Source: Myxococcales bacterium (lineage in GTDB: Bacteria > Myxococcota > Myxococcia > Myxococcales > JAKAPL01). Taken from it: a DNA stretch of 64,000 bases. The position numbers and the translations under genes were made by a program. The stretch covers positions 1 through 64,000 of the forward strand of contig JAJXUD010000011.1 of assembly GCA_021783235.1 (NCBI GenBank). The letters are read 5' to 3'. This document shows, in pieces, positions 38,115 through 47,724 of this stretch (positions are counted from its first letter, which is position 1; every line of letters begins with the position of its first letter). The notes beneath the pieces are model-generated. The model did not search any database and was not told where the DNA came from. It saw nothing but the letters and a program-made list of their open reading frames with translations.

Positions 38115-38264
38115 GGGAGCTCCTCCGACGGGGGGCCGCGGACGCTACCGGGGCCGGGTCGCCTCGGGCAAGCGATTCGCAATCGGCTCCGGCCGGCGGC
38201 GCGATCGGTTATAGTCGGTTCCCGAACCAGGGAAGGGCCAGCGAGGAATCGGAGTGGACCGACG

Positions 38265-38723
38265 ATGAGACGGCGAACCGAGTCCGGGGAGTTCAACTTC
38301 GTCGCCCTGCTCCTGCTCAGCGGCGTCGCGCTCGCGGGCTACCTCGCCTACGCGCTCCTCCCAGCCTTCTCGGACGAGATGGACGTGGCGCAGCAGCTCC
38401 ACGCGGTCGCGAACGACGGCTGGCGGCGGATCGGCAAGGAGGAGATGCACAAGCGGGTCCTCGAGGCGATGGGCAAGATCGGCAACCACATCGAGACGCC
38501 GGCGGGCGGCCTGCCGACCGAGGTCCCGGGGCTCGAGGTGAACGACGACGACGTCGAGATCAGCTGCACCGATCAGAGCCAGGACTGCAGCGACCTGACC
38601 GGCGACGTGACGATCGCGGTCCACTACACGCGCCTCGTCCCGCTGCCGTGGCTCCAGGGCAAGTTCGTGACGCTCCACTTCAGCCCGTCGGCGCACGCGA
38701 GCCTGCAGCCGGTGAAGTGGTAG
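38265..38723 (+). CDS. Single-pass membrane protein of unknown function
   Basis: A 152-residue protein with one N-terminal membrane segment (FVALLLLSGVALAGYLAYAL, about 12-31). A soluble alpha/beta region of about 110 residues follows and ends LVPLPWLQGKFVTLHFSPSA. Two Cys lie in EISCTDQSQDCSDL. A TATAGT box sits at 38210-38215. Its stop codon directly abuts the pyrB ATG, so it may be co-transcribed with the pyrimidine genes, but nothing indicates a role there. Confidence 0.7.
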   Translation: MRRRTESGEFNFVALLLLSGVALAGYLAYALLPAFSDEMDVAQQLHAVANDGWRRIGKEEMHKRVLEAMGKIGNHIETPAGGLPTEVPGLEVNDDDVEISCTDQSQDCSDLTGDVTIAVHYTRLVPLPWLQGKFVTLHFSPSAHASLQPVKW

Positions 38724-39701
38724 ATGACCCCGGAGGGGATCCGCGGCCGGCGCGCGGCGGCCGCCTGGGGCGGCGGCCACCTGCTCGACATCGAGCGGCT
38801 CGCGCGCGAAGAGATCGAGCGCGTCCTCGACCTCGCCCGAGAGCTGAAGGCGGCGCACGGCCGCGGCGCCCTCGCACAACCCCTCGCGGGGAAGCTCGTC
38901 GCCCTGCTCTTCTTTGAGCCGTCCACCCGGACGCGCAGCTCCTTCGAGATTGCCGCGAAGCGGCTCGGCGCCCAGACGGTCGTCTGGACCTCGCAGGGCT
39001 CGAGCGTCTCGAAGGGCGAGACGCTCCTCGACACGGCGCTCAACCTCGAGGCGATGGGGCCCGACGCCCTCGTCGTCCGCCACGCGGCCTCGGGGGCGGC
39101 GGGGCTCGTCGCCTCGCGCGTCGGCTGCGCCGTCCTGAACGCCGGCGACGGCGCCCACGAGCACCCGTCGCAGGCGCTGCTCGACGCCTTCACGCTGCGC
39201 GAGCGCTGGGGCTCGCTCGAGGGGCGGACGGTGGTCATCGTCGGCGACATCGCCCACAGCCGCGTCGCCCGCTCGAACCTCTGGTGCCTCACCCGGCTCG
39301 GCGCGAGGGTGCGGCTCTGCGCGCCGCCCACCCTGCTGGCGCCCGGCCTCGACCGGCTCGGCGAGCCGGGGCGGGTCACCTTGCACGAGCGGCTCGATCG
39401 GGCGCTCGAGGGGGCCGACGCCATCATGATGCTCCGCATCCAGCTCGAGCGGCAGGGCGGTGGACCGCCCCTCGTCCCGAGCCTGCGCGAGTACGCGCGG
39501 CTGTTCGGCCTCTCCGAGCGCGTCGCAGGCGAGCTGCCCGCCGGCGCGCTGGTCCTCCACCCGGGCCCCATCAACCGCGGCGTCGAGCTCGCGCACGCGG
39601 TCGCCGACGGGCCCCGCAGCGTCATCCTCGAGCAGGTCGAGAACGGCGTCGCCGTGCGCATGGCCGCGCTCTCGCTGCTCGTCGGCGGAGGCCGCCCGTG
39701 A
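38724..39701 (+). CDS. pyrB: Aspartate carbamoyltransferase catalytic subunit
   Basis: A 325-residue ATCase, first committed step of pyrimidine synthesis. Carbamoyl-phosphate site [12 protein letters not shown] (about 64-75), a Ser-Lys loop [32 protein letters not shown] near 145, and the C-terminal [12 protein letters not shown] are all intact. No PyrI regulatory subunit is nearby; in such bacteria PyrB often associates with a dihydroorotase. The stop overlaps the pyrC GTG. Confidence 0.94.
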   Translation: MTPEGIRGRRAAAAWGGGHLLDIERLAREEIERVLDLARELKAAHGRGALAQPLAGKLVALLFFEPSTRTRSSFEIAAKRLGAQTVVWTSQGSSVSKGETLLDTALNLEAMGPDALVVRHAASGAAGLVASRVGCAVLNAGDGAHEHPSQALLDAFTLRERWGSLEGRTVVIVGDIAHSRVARSNLWCLTRLGARVRLCAPPTLLAPGLDRLGEPGRVTLHERLDRALEGADAIMMLRIQLERQGGGPPLVPSLREYARLFGLSERVAGELPAGALVLHPGPINRGVELAHAVADGPRSVILEQVENGVAVRMAALSLLVGGGRP

Positions 39702-40984
39702 GCCGGCTCGTCGTCCGCGGCGGGCTCGTGATCGACCCCTCGCAAGGGATCGAGGAGGAGCGAACGCTGGTCGTCGAGGACGGCGTCGTCCGGTCGCTGC
39801 CGGCGGGCCCGCCCGCGCCACTCCCAGGCGACGAGGTCGTCGAGGCGCGAGGCGCCTGGCTGCTGCCGGGCTTCGTCGACCTGCACACCCACCTGCGCGA
39901 GCCGGGCGAGGAGGGCAAGGAGACGATCGAGACGGGCGGCCGCGCCGCCGCCGCCGGCGGCTACACGTCGCTCGTCGCGATGCCGAACACGAAGCCGCCG
40001 ATCGACCGGCCCGAGCTCGTCGAGTGGGTGCGCCGGCGCGCCGCCGAGCGCTCCCCGGTCCGCGTCTTCACGGCCGCCGCCATCACGGTGGGGCAGGAGG
40101 GCGAGCGGCTCGCCGAGCTCGCGGCGCTGCAGGCGGCCGGCGCCGTCGCCGTGACCGACGACGGGCGGCCGGTGATGAGCGCGGGGCTGATGCGCCGCGC
40201 CCTCGAGTACGCGCGCCCCCTCGGCCTTCCGGTGATGGTCCACGAGGAGGATCTCACCCTGGTCGCGGGCGGCGTCGCGAACGAGGGGCCCACCGCGACC
40301 CGGCTCGGCCTGCGCGGCAACCCCGCCCTGGCGGAGGTCGTGATGGTGCTGCGCGACCTCGCGCTCTGCGAAGCGACCGGCGCGCGGCTCCACCTCGCCC
40401 ACCTCTCGGCGGCGGCGAGCGTCCGCGCCGTGCGCGAGGCGAAGGCCCGCGGCGTCCCGGTGACCGCCGAGGCGACGCCGCACCACTTCACCCTCGACGA
40501 CGAGGCGCTCTCGGGCTACCGGACCGAGGCGAAGATGGCCCCGCCGCTCCGGTCGCGCGAGGACGTCTCGGCTCTCCGGAGCGGCCTCGCCGATGGCACG
40601 ATCGACGCGATCGCCACGGACCACGCCCCCCACGGAGCGGGCGACAAGGACTGCGAGTTCGACCTCGCGGCGAACGGGGTCGTCGGGCTCGAGACGGCCT
40701 TCGCCCTGGGGCTGCGGCTCGTCCACGAGGGGGTCCTCTCGCGCCGCCGGCTCGTCGAGCTCTTCTCGAGCGGGCCCGCCCGCGCCTTCGGCCTGACGGG
40801 CGGCACCTTGAAGCCGGGCGTCCCGGCGGACTTCACGCTGGTCGATCCCGCGCTCGATTGGACCGTCGACCCCTCGGCCTTCGCCTCGAAGGGGCGCAAC
40901 AGCCCCTTTGCCGGCTGGAAGCTGCGCGGCCGGGTGACGTCGACCTACGTCGGCGGCCGGCGCGTCTTCCCGTTCCACGGCTGA
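39698..40984 (+). CDS. pyrC: Dihydroorotase
   Basis: A 428-residue class I dihydroorotase that interconverts carbamoyl aspartate and dihydroorotate. Zinc ligands are seen in [36 protein letters not shown] and [22 protein letters not shown] and [14 protein letters not shown] match the family. GTG 39698 overlaps the pyrB stop, so PyrB and PyrC are coupled and may form a complex, as in other bacteria with this gene pair. Confidence 0.93.
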   Translation: MSRLVVRGGLVIDPSQGIEEERTLVVEDGVVRSLPAGPPAPLPGDEVVEARGAWLLPGFVDLHTHLREPGEEGKETIETGGRAAAAGGYTSLVAMPNTKPPIDRPELVEWVRRRAAERSPVRVFTAAAITVGQEGERLAELAALQAAGAVAVTDDGRPVMSAGLMRRALEYARPLGLPVMVHEEDLTLVAGGVANEGPTATRLGLRGNPALAEVVMVLRDLALCEATGARLHLAHLSAAASVRAVREAKARGVPVTAEATPHHFTLDDEALSGYRTEAKMAPPLRSREDVSALRSGLADGTIDAIATDHAPHGAGDKDCEFDLAANGVVGLETAFALGLRLVHEGVLSRRRLVELFSSGPARAFGLTGGTLKPGVPADFTLVDPALDWTVDPSAFASKGRNSPFAGWKLRGRVTSTYVGGRRVFPFHG

Positions 40985-40998
40985 GCGAGAGATCGCGG

Positions 40999-41027
40999 CT
41001 GCGAAGTGGCGCGGCTTCGCTTATAGT
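40999..41027 (+). promoter_or_regulatory. Promoter of carA
   Basis: CTGCGA (40999-41004), a 17-nt spacer and TATAGT (41022-41027). The ATG at 41038 is 10 nt past the -10, so the mRNA leader would be about 3-5 nt and leaves no room for a PyrR-type attenuator. Confidence 0.6.
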
Positions 41028-41037
41028 CGACCCTCCG

Positions 41038-42135
41038 ATGTCCTCCACCGGAAAGAGACGCGCGATCCTGGCGCTGGCGGACGGGCTCGTCTTCGAGGGC
41101 GAGGCCTTCGGCGCCCAGACCGAGGCCGTGGGCGAGGTGGTCTTCAACACCTCCCTCACCGGCTACCAGGAGATCCTGACCGACCCCTCGTACGTCGGAC
41201 AGATCGTGGCGATGACCTGCCCGGAGATGGGCAACGTCGGCGCGAACCCCGAGGACGAGGAGTCGCCCGGGCCGCGCGCCGTCGGCATGGTGGTGAAGCG
41301 CGCCACCGACGAGCCATCGAGCTGGCGTGCCCGCGAGAGCCTCTCCGCCTACCTGACCCGCCACGGACTGCCCGGCATCGCGGGACTCGACACCCGCGCG
41401 CTGGTGCGCCACCTGCGCGACCACGGCGCGCAGATGGGCGTGCTCTCGACCGCCGGCGGCAGCCCCGAGGCGCTCGTCGAGCGAGCGCGGCGCGAGCCGG
41501 GAATGGCGGGGCGAGACCTCGCGAGCGGCGTCTCCTGCCAGGCGATCTACGAGCACGGCGAGAGCCCGAAGGGCGGCGCGCGGCGCCACGTCGTCGCTTA
41601 CGACTTCGGCCTCAAGCGGCAGATGCTCCACCTGCTCGCCGAGCAGGGCTGCCGCGTCACCGTGGTCCCCGCCTGGACGGGCGCCGATGAGGCGCTCGGG
41701 CTGAAGCCCGATGGGATCTTCCTCACGAACGGCCCGGGCGACCCAGACGCCGTGCCGAAGATCCGCGAGACCGTCGCCTCCCTGCTGGGCCGGCTCCCCG
41801 TCTTCGGCATCTGCCTCGGCCACCAGATCCTGGCGCTCGCGCTCGGCGGCAAGACGTACAAGCTCAAGTTCGGCCACCGCGGCGGAAACCAACCGGTGCG
41901 CGAGCAGGCGACCGGACGCGTCGACATCACCTGCCAGAACCACGGCTTCGCGGTGGACGCCGCCTCGCTCGCCGGCAAAGCGCGCATCACCCACGTGAAC
42001 CTCAACGACGGTACCGTCGAGGGGCTGCGGGCCCTGGAGGTCGCCGCCTTCGGCGTCCAGTACCATCCGGAGGCCTCCCCGGGGCCGCACGACGCGCGCA
42101 AGCTCTTCTTGGAGTTCATGCAGCTGATGGGGTAG
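41038..42135 (+). CDS. carA: Carbamoyl-phosphate synthase small subunit
   Basis: A 365-residue glutaminase subunit that feeds ammonia to CarB. The N-terminal domain shows [20 protein letters not shown]. The GATase shows [18 protein letters not shown], the nucleophile Cys in [16 protein letters not shown], and the His-Glu in [13 protein letters not shown]. All catalytic residues are present. carB is not in the window. carA has its own promoter 54 nt after the pyrC stop. Confidence 0.95.
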   Translation: MSSTGKRRAILALADGLVFEGEAFGAQTEAVGEVVFNTSLTGYQEILTDPSYVGQIVAMTCPEMGNVGANPEDEESPGPRAVGMVVKRATDEPSSWRARESLSAYLTRHGLPGIAGLDTRALVRHLRDHGAQMGVLSTAGGSPEALVERARREPGMAGRDLASGVSCQAIYEHGESPKGGARRHVVAYDFGLKRQMLHLLAEQGCRVTVVPAWTGADEALGLKPDGIFLTNGPGDPDAVPKIRETVASLLGRLPVFGICLGHQILALALGGKTYKLKFGHRGGNQPVREQATGRVDITCQNHGFAVDAASLAGKARITHVNLNDGTVEGLRALEVAAFGVQYHPEASPGPHDARKLFLEFMQLMG

Positions 42136-42163
42136 CTCGCCGCCCCCGGAGTGAGACCCGCCG

Positions 42164-42793
42164 ATGTACCATCAAGAGCTGGAACGCCTCGTCGCCTACG
42201 CCACGTCCGACGCGCACAAGGAAGACGTCGCCATCGCCCGCAAGGAGTTCTTCGGGGCGACGGGCGGAGAGGTCTTCGAGGACGACAAGTCGGTCGAGAG
42301 CCGACTCGCGGCCTTCGTCGACTGGTACGTCTTCGACCGCCCGTGGCCCGACCGCCAGATGACGCCGGCGCAGGCGTTCCTCCTGGACGAGGGGCCCCGC
42401 ATCCACCCCACGGAGCTACCGCTCTACCGGGGCTTCACCGAGACGATCCGCGGCCTCTTCGAGCTGCGCAAGGCGCCGAAGAACGATCGGGTCCGCGTCC
42501 GCGAGCTCTGCAGCGACAAGGAGTTCGACGTCTTCGAGCGGCGGCAGCTCTCGGGGCTCGAGAAGGGCGACCTCTTCGAGGCCCGCCTCGTCCCATGGAA
42601 GGGCGACCTCCTCTTTTCGCAGCCGTTCTGCTACCACCCGCGCGCGATCAAGAAGCTCGTCCAGGGCGAGCTGAGGCGGCGCAAGAAGGCGGGCGCGCTC
42701 GACCGCAGCGCCTTTTTGGACGAGCTCCTCGCGCGGGCGCTCAAGTACGAGCGCTACCGCAACGTCGCCGTCGAGGCCATCTACCGCTTCTAG
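42164..42793 (+). CDS. Conserved-looking hypothetical protein
   Basis: A 209-residue soluble protein, helical and charged (KEDVAIARKEFFGATGG, ESRLAAFVDWYVFDRPWPDR, KKLVQGELRRRKKAGALDRS). No signal peptide or membrane helix. There is no known motif I can name. The codon usage is fully typical of the region and the frame is bounded by CGGAGTGAG before the ATG, so it is a real gene. It starts 28 nt after carA, so it may be read from the carA promoter. Confidence 0.75.
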   Translation: MYHQELERLVAYATSDAHKEDVAIARKEFFGATGGEVFEDDKSVESRLAAFVDWYVFDRPWPDRQMTPAQAFLLDEGPRIHPTELPLYRGFTETIRGLFELRKAPKNDRVRVRELCSDKEFDVFERRQLSGLEKGDLFEARLVPWKGDLLFSQPFCYHPRAIKKLVQGELRRRKKAGALDRSAFLDELLARALKYERYRNVAVEAIYRF

Positions 42794-42851
42794 ACCAGCA
42801 GCCGACGAGGTCTCTCGCCGGGCGGCGCGGCGACCCCCCACAAATGCAGAA

Positions 42852-42879
42852 GGCCCCGACCGCTTGCGCGATCGGGGCC
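42852..42879 (-). terminator. cspA terminator
   Basis: GGCCCCGA (42852-42859) pairs with TCGGGGCC (42872-42879). On the minus strand the stem is followed by TTCTGCATTTGT. It lies 22 nt past the cspA stop, in the right place for an intrinsic terminator. Confidence 0.75.
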
Positions 42880-42900
42880 GGGAGTGAAGCGGTTCGGCGA

Positions 42901-43104
42901 TCAGCCGGCCTTCATCACGTTGGCGGCCTGAAGGCCCTTCGGGCCCTGGACCACGTCGAACGTCACCTGCTGACCCTCGGCCAGCGACTTGAAGCCGTCG
43001 GCCTGAATCGCGGAGAAGTGGACGAACACGTCCTCCCCACCCTCCTGCTCGATGAACCCGAAACCCTTCGCGTCATTGAACCACTTCACACGTCCCTGTG
43101 CCAT
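42901..43104 (-). CDS. cspA: Cold-shock protein
   Basis: A 67-residue single cold-shock domain that binds single-stranded RNA and DNA. RNP1 KGFGFIEQ and RNP2 VFVHFSAI are intact, and the ends ([11 protein letters not shown] and NVMKAG) fit the family. AAGGAG precedes the ATG. It is a monocistronic gene with its own promoter, a leader of about 70 nt and a terminator. Confidence 0.95.
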   Translation of the reverse strand: MAQGRVKWFNDAKGFGFIEQEGGEDVFVHFSAIQADGFKSLAEGQQVTFDVVQGPKGLQAANVMKAG

Positions 43105-43180
43105 TTCGAACTACTCCTTACTGGTGCGCCGGGCGAATCCCGGCTCGCCGGAAGCCTTGAAGGCCCCCAAGCGGGCGTGC

Positions 43181-43209
43181 ATCCTGGGCGAGCGGTCCGG
43201 CGGAGTCAA
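43181..43209 (-). promoter_or_regulatory. cspA promoter and leader
   Basis: On the minus strand TTGACT (43209-43204), 17 nt and CAGGAT (43186-43181). The leader runs about 70 nt to ATG 43104 and contains the hairpin CCGGGCGAATCCCGG (43128-43142). A structured leader is usual for cold-shock genes. Confidence 0.6.
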
Positions 43210-43232
43210 CCCCCATCCGTCCGTCGCGAGGG

Positions 43233-43258
43233 GACGCCTCGCGAGCGACCGAGGCGTC
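43233..43258 (-). terminator. Hairpin after the Cys-cluster gene
   Basis: GACGCCTCG (43233-43241) pairs with CGAGGCGTC (43250-43258), directly at the stop codon of the minus-strand gene. The stem is strong but has no U-tract, so it may be a 3'-end stabiliser or a Rho-independent site of weak type. Confidence 0.45.
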
Positions 43259-43901
43259 AGTCGGCCTTGTCGCCGACGAATCGATCACCCTCGTCGGCGA
43301 AGAGGACGTTGAAGGTGGTCAACGAGCCGTAGCAGCGGGTCACGTACTGCTGCATCTCGACCTTCTCCGCGTCTGACAGCTTCGCGTGGCCGTTGATCCG
43401 CTGCTCGAGCACGCGGAGCCGGTCGCGGATCATCACGACCTTGTGCAGGAGCGCGTCGATCGAGATCTCCTTCGGCTGCAGCGTGGGATCGCGGGGGCGC
43501 AAGAGCACGCTGCCGCCCTCCCACTTTGGCGCGAGCGAGACCGGGATCTCCCCGAGCGCCTCGCGGACGATCTGCTTCAGCTCTTCGCGGGTCATGTCGA
43601 AGTCCTCTCCGAGCTCCCGGTCGGGAACGGCAGTGAGCGGCTCGCGGCGCAGGGGCGGAACCGGCGCCGCGTGGCGGCGCCGCGGCCCGGGCGCCTCCGG
43701 CAAGGACTGCGGTAGGGCCCGAGCGCGCGACAGGAAGCTGCCGCAGGTCGGCGCCTCGGGGGCGAAGAGGCCGCGCTGCGGCATGACGCGGCAGTCGCCG
43801 CGCCAGCCCGTCTCGACCCGCTCCACCGGCCGGAAGAGCCGGCAGTTCCCGCACGCCTTCGCGTCGGCCGGAAGCCCGAGGTCGATGTCGTCGTCGGCCA
43901 C
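43257..43901 (-). CDS. Cys-cluster protein of unknown function
   Basis: A 214-residue protein. The N-terminal 50 residues hold CGNC, then GDC and TCGSF, that is C-x2-C-x(n)-C-x(n)-C, which suggests an Fe-S or zinc site like that of small rubredoxin-like or Bss-type subunits. The middle is a Pro/Arg-rich linker. The C-terminal 110 residues (TREELKQIVREALGEIPVSL, then ISIDALLHKVVMIRDRLRVL) are helical. It follows the EamA gene by 10 nt on the same strand. GTG 43901 gives a short N-terminus before the Cys cluster. Not recognised further. Confidence 0.65.
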   Translation of the reverse strand: MADDDIDLGLPADAKACGNCRLFRPVERVETGWRGDCRVMPQRGLFAPEAPTCGSFLSRARALPQSLPEAPGPRRRHAAPVPPLRREPLTAVPDRELGEDFDMTREELKQIVREALGEIPVSLAPKWEGGSVLLRPRDPTLQPKEISIDALLHKVVMIRDRLRVLEQRINGHAKLSDAEKVEMQQYVTRCYGSLTTFNVLFADEGDRFVGDKAD

Positions 43902-43911
43902 GCGGAGGACA

Positions 43912-44790
43912 TTAACACGCGGGCGCGCGGGCGAGTTCCCCCGCCGAAGGAGGCGCCAGCGCGACGAGGGCGCCCGAGCCGAAGACCAGCGCGGCGCCAA
44001 GGAGCCCCAGCGCCGCGAGCGGCTCGTGGAAGAAGAAGACGCCCACCGCCGTCGCGGTGAGCGGCTCGAGGTAGGTGAGCACGGCGGCGCGGCCCGCGGC
44101 GAGGCGACCGAGCCCCTCGTAGAAGAGGGCGCCCGCGAACACCGCGCAGAGCAGCGCCCCGGCGACGACGAGGCCGAGCGAGCGCGCGGGGACGGCCACG
44201 GGCGGCGCGAGGAAGAAGAGGACCGCGGCCGTCACGTACGCGTGGTAGCTCTGCACCTCGAGCGGCGCGAAGTCCGCCGTCAGCTCCCGCCCCACCGGGA
44301 AGAGCGCGCCGTAAAAGACGGCGCTCCCCGCGCCGAGCAGCGCGGCGGGGACGACGCCGGGCCCCGAGTGCGCGGGGCCGAGGATCAGCGCGAGGCCGGC
44401 GAGCCCTCCGGCGGCCGCCGGCAAGGTCCGGCCACCGATCCGCTCGCCGAGCCAGAGCCGCGCGAAGAGGGGCGCGAGCGTCGGCGCGAGGTAGTGGGAG
44501 AGGACCGCCACCGAGATGGGGCCGGCCCGGAGCGCGCTGAAATAGAGCCCCATGTTGCCCGCGTCGAGCAGGCCGCAGACGCCCATGAGCAGCCAGGCCC
44601 GGGCTGGGCGGCGCCGGCGTCGATTCCGCCACTGGACCTTCAGGCCGGAGAGCGCCATGGCGAGGGCGATCAGCGCCCCCGAGGTCATGCCAGGGAGCCC
44701 CGCCGGTCGGAGGAAGAGGGGCCAGAGCCCCCAGAGGACGGCGGCGCTGCCCACGAGGTAGAAGCCGCTGCGGCGATCGGGCCCGGTCAC
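43912..44790 (-). CDS. EamA/DMT-family transporter
   Basis: A 292-residue membrane protein with ten hydrophobic segments in two EamA halves (GSAAVLWGLWPLFLRPAGLP at the N-terminus; FYEGLGRLAAGRAAVLTYLE and TATAVGVFFFHEPLAALGLL in the second half). Family members export amino acids or other metabolites; the substrate cannot be told. A TAGCGA box lies 7 nt before the GTG. It heads a two-gene unit with the Cys-cluster protein. Confidence 0.85.
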   Translation of the reverse strand: MTGPDRRSGFYLVGSAAVLWGLWPLFLRPAGLPGMTSGALIALAMALSGLKVQWRNRRRRRPARAWLLMGVCGLLDAGNMGLYFSALRAGPISVAVLSHYLAPTLAPLFARLWLGERIGGRTLPAAAGGLAGLALILGPAHSGPGVVPAALLGAGSAVFYGALFPVGRELTADFAPLEVQSYHAYVTAAVLFFLAPPVAVPARSLGLVVAGALLCAVFAGALFYEGLGRLAAGRAAVLTYLEPLTATAVGVFFFHEPLAALGLLGAALVFGSGALVALAPPSAGELARAPAC

Positions 44791-44920
44791 CGTCGGATCG
44801 CTATCACGGCCGCCGGTCGCGCCGGAAGCCGAAGGATCGGCTCCGAGCTCCGCCTCGCCTCGCCTGGGGGAAAGACGCTCGATTGGGAGGCGGTCCGCGA
44901 GCGAGTCGGCGCCCGGCCGC

Positions 44921-44949
44921 TTGTTCGGCCCTCGACCGTCCAGTATGGT
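44921..44949 (+). promoter_or_regulatory. Promoter of the 45-kb Cys-rich lipoprotein gene
   Basis: TTGTTC (44921-44926), 17 nt, TATGGT (44944-44949). A leader of about 18 nt with GGGAGGA precedes ATG 44974. Confidence 0.55.
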
Positions 44950-44973
44950 CGCTAGAATCCACTGGGAGGATCC

Positions 44974-46485
44974 ATGCGGCGGCCCGTTCGACTCTTCTAT
45001 TCTCTTCTCGCCAGCTCATCGCTCGCGCTCACGGGGTGCCCGAGCAGCGGCGGCGGCACGGGCGGAACCAGCGGCGGAACCAGCGGCGGCAGCTCGACCT
45101 CCAGCGGCGGAACCGGAGCGACGAGCACGACCGGGGCCGGAACGACCGGCGGGAGCAGCAGCGGAAGCACGAGCGGCTCGACCGGCGGCGGCTCGACCAG
45201 CGGGGGCAGCAGCGGAAGCACGAGCGGCACCACTGGCGGAGGCACCAGCGGCGGCAAGGGCAGCGGTGGCTCGACCAGCGGTGGCTCGACCAGCGGCGGC
45301 TCGACCAGCGGCGGCTCGACCAGCGGCGGCTCGACCAGCGGCGGCTCGACCGGCGGGATCGCCGACGGCGGCCTCGGCAGCTGCGGCTGCGCCCTCTGCG
45401 ATGCACAGGGGCGCTGCGTCAACTGCCTCGTCAACCAGGACTGCGCCTCGCAGAGCGGCACGCCGTTCTGCGAAACCTATACGGGAAGCTTCAACTACGG
45501 CAGCTGCGTCCAGTGCCTCGACAACACGCCCTGTGGCACGGGCAACTCCTGCGACCCGTTCCTCAACAGCTGCAACCCCGACTGCCGCATCGACGGCGGG
45601 ACGCCCTGCAGCTCCCCGTCCATCTGCGATTCGACGACGGGCGCCTGCGTCGGATGCAAGACGCAGTCCGATTGCGCGAGCTCTCCCGGAACGCTCTGCG
45701 ACACCACCCTCGAGGCCTGCGTCTCCTGCATTCGACCCTCGGATTGCCCGTTCACGAACCCCGGCTGCTTCGAGGGAATCTGCGGCAGCTGCGGCGCGAC
45801 CGTCGACTGCCCTTCGACTCTCGAGTGCAGCTCCTTCGGAAGCAGCTCGGGCTTCTGTCAGTGCGCCGGGAACAACAACTGCGCGGCCGATGCGCCCATC
45901 TGCGAAGGGGCCATGGACGGCGGCTACAACGGAACCTGCGGCTGCCAGGCGAACGCCGACTGCGGCACCGACCGGATCTGCGACACGACCGACTTCGTCA
46001 GTGGCGGCTGCGTCACCTCCTGCGCCGCCGATGCCGGCGTCTGCGCCGGCAGCCTGACCCCGGCCTGCAACGTCTCCACCGGTAGCTGCCAGCAGTGCGT
46101 GACGAACGCCGACTGCGCGGACGGCGGGGGAGCGCCCTACTGCCTCGTCGACGCCGGGAGCTGCGTGCAGTGCGAGGCCGATCCGCAGTGCGCCGCGCTC
46201 GACGCGGGGACGCCCTACTGCGTCACCTCCACCAACAGCTGCGTGCAGTGCACCTTGCCGTCCCAGTGCCCGGCGAGCGCGATCGGCTGCGACTTCTACA
46301 TGAACGTCTGCGGCCAGTGCTCGCTCGACACCGACTGCCCCACGGGCTACCTCTGCCCCTCGGGGAGTTGCACGCAGGTCTGCGGCACCCGGGGAGCGCC
46401 GACGGACGGCGGCTGCGCCCCTTGTCAGACGAGCGCCAACTGCGGCGACGGCGGCAGCTGCAACGACGCCGGGAGCTGCATCTAG
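44974..46485 (+). CDS. Cys-rich lipoprotein with Gly-Ser-Thr linker
   Basis: A 503-residue lipoprotein (signal ending ALTGCPSS). A linker of about 105 residues made of GGSTS-like repeats follows. The rest is a chain of Cys-rich modules of the type CxxCxxxxDC-x(5-9)-PxC ([40 protein letters not shown]). More than fifty Cys imply many disulfides and an extracellular location. The layout recalls an anchored stalk with a rigid Cys-rod. Function unknown. Confidence 0.75.
   Translation: MRRPVRLFYSLLASSSLALTGCPSSGGGTGGTSGGTSGGSSTSSGGTGATSTTGAGTTGGSSSGSTSGSTGGGSTSGGSSGSTSGTTGGGTSGGKGSGGSTSGGSTSGGSTSGGSTSGGSTSGGSTGGIADGGLGSCGCALCDAQGRCVNCLVNQDCASQSGTPFCETYTGSFNYGSCVQCLDNTPCGTGNSCDPFLNSCNPDCRIDGGTPCSSPSICDSTTGACVGCKTQSDCASSPGTLCDTTLEACVSCIRPSDCPFTNPGCFEGICGSCGATVDCPSTLECSSFGSSSGFCQCAGNNNCAADAPICEGAMDGGYNGTCGCQANADCGTDRICDTTDFVSGGCVTSCAADAGVCAGSLTPACNVSTGSCQQCVTNADCADGGGAPYCLVDAGSCVQCEADPQCAALDAGTPYCVTSTNSCVQCTLPSQCPASAIGCDFYMNVCGQCSLDTDCPTGYLCPSGSCTQVCGTRGAPTDGGCAPCQTSANCGDGGSCNDAGSCI
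45262..45351. repeat. 15-bp tandem repeat in the lipoprotein linker
   Basis: Six units of AGCGGYGGCTCGACC in a row, coding Ser-Gly-Gly-Ser-Thr. The last four are identical. Such a repeat can gain or lose units by slippage without breaking the frame and so change the stalk length. Confidence 0.9.
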
Positions 46486-46508
46486 CGGGCGGGCTCGAGA
46501 GAGAGAGC

Positions 46509-46536
46509 TTGCGAGGGGCGCCGGAATCGGTATAGT
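46509..46536 (+). promoter_or_regulatory. rpmB promoter
   Basis: TTGCGA (46509-46514), 16 nt, TATAGT (46531-46536). The leader is about 48 nt with CCGGAGGAAT before ATG 46592. Confidence 0.65.
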
Positions 46537-46591
46537 GGCGCGCCTTTTCGGGCCGCGGCTGTGCCGCGCCCACCAGCCGGAGGAATCGACG

Positions 46592-46783
46592 ATGGCCCAG
46601 CGCTGCGACATCTGTGACAAGGGGCCCCTGGTGGGCAACAACGTCAGCCACGCCAACAACAAGACCAAGCGGCGGAGCATCCCGAACCTGCAGCGGGTCA
46701 AGGCGAAGGTGGACGGACGCGTGACGCATCTTCGCGTCTGCACGCGGTGTCTGAAGGCCGGCAAGGTCACCAAGGCCGCCTAG
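46592..46783 (+). CDS. rpmB: 50S ribosomal protein L28
   Basis: A 63-residue bL28. [20 protein letters not shown], then [15 protein letters not shown] and [11 protein letters not shown] are typical. It is the C+ form, with two CxxC pairs that bind zinc. A longer frame starts at 46535, but ATG 46592 has the ribosome site CCGGAGGAAT and matches the family N-terminus. Confidence 0.95.
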   Translation: MAQRCDICDKGPLVGNNVSHANNKTKRRSIPNLQRVKAKVDGRVTHLRVCTRCLKAGKVTKAA

Positions 46784-47724
46784 CGCGCCGCGGGCTCGCC
46801 TCACGGCCCACCGAGCGGACGCACCCGCTGGCCGACCGGCTCGAGCGGCTCTCCCCGGGCGAGCTTCTGCGCGCCATCCACGCGGAGGATCTCCGCGCCG
46901 TCCGCGCCGTCGACGCAGCCTTGCCGGCGCTCGAGCGGGTCGTCGCCTTCGCCGTCCAGTCGTTTCACGAAGGCGGCCGGCTCGTCTATGTCGGCGCTGG
47001 GACCAGCGGCCGGATCGCCGCGCTCGACGCCGCGGAGTGCCCGCCGACCTTCGGAACCCGGCCGGGCGAGGTCGTGGCGGTCGTCGCCGGAGGAAAGCGC
47101 GCCCTCTCGCGGGCCGTCGAGGGGGCGGAGGACGACGCCGCCGCGGGGGCCGCCTCGCTGCGCCGGCTCCGCCTCGGCCCACGCGACACCGTCGTCGGGC
47201 TGACCGCCTCGGGCGACACCCCCTTCGTCCTGGGAGCGCTGGCCTTCGCCAGGGCGGCCCGCGCGCGCACCGCGCTCGTCTGCGGGGCCGTCGTGCCCGC
47301 CGGGCGCCGGCTGGCCGATGCCGTGGTGCGGCTCGACACCGGGCCCGAGATCGTCCAGGGCTCGACCCGACTCAAGGCAGGCACCGCCCAGAAGCTCTGC
47401 CTCAACGCGCTCTCCACCGCCTCCCTGGCGCTGTCGGGCCGGGTGGTGCGGGGGCGGATGGCGAGGCTCCGCCCCACCTCCCAGAAGCTTCGCGAGCGGG
47501 CCGAGCGAGCCGTCGCGGAGCTCGCCCGCGTCCCGAGGGGACGCGCGGCGGCGCTCGTCGCCGAGGGGGGGCGCGTCGACGTCTCGGTCGCCATGGCGCT
47601 CCTCGGCCGATCCGCGGCGGCAGCGCGGCGCGCGCTCGCCGCGGCCGGCGGCCTCGGCCCCCTGCTCGCGGCGGAGGATCCGTTGACCGGGCCGCGGCGG
47701 CGGAATAGACCGAGGCGGAGATGA
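46747..47724 (+). CDS. murQ: N-acetylmuramic acid 6-phosphate etherase
   Basis: A SIS-domain enzyme that converts MurNAc-6P to GlcNAc-6P and D-lactate. Motifs are the N-terminal [40 protein letters not shown] with the sugar-phosphate loop, [16 protein letters not shown], and [20 protein letters not shown]. The frame has no ATG, GTG or TTG between the GTG at 46747, inside rpmB, and the conserved region. The start is therefore either this GTG, with a 37-nt overlap, or a rare CTG downstream. The stop overlaps anmK. Confidence 0.88.
   Translation: MSEGRQGHQGRLARRGLASRPTERTHPLADRLERLSPGELLRAIHAEDLRAVRAVDAALPALERVVAFAVQSFHEGGRLVYVGAGTSGRIAALDAAECPPTFGTRPGEVVAVVAGGKRALSRAVEGAEDDAAAGAASLRRLRLGPRDTVVGLTASGDTPFVLGALAFARAARARTALVCGAVVPAGRRLADAVVRLDTGPEIVQGSTRLKAGTAQKLCLNALSTASLALSGRVVRGRMARLRPTSQKLRERAERAVAELARVPRGRAAALVAEGGRVDVSVAMALLGRSAAAARRALAAAGGLGPLLAAEDPLTGPRRRNRPRRR

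Noticed and set aside
34764..38264. The long upstream part of the plus-strand frame that ends at 38723
   Set aside because: It is antisense to the NHL/PKD lipoprotein. Only the segment from ATG 38265 has protein-like composition and a membrane helix.
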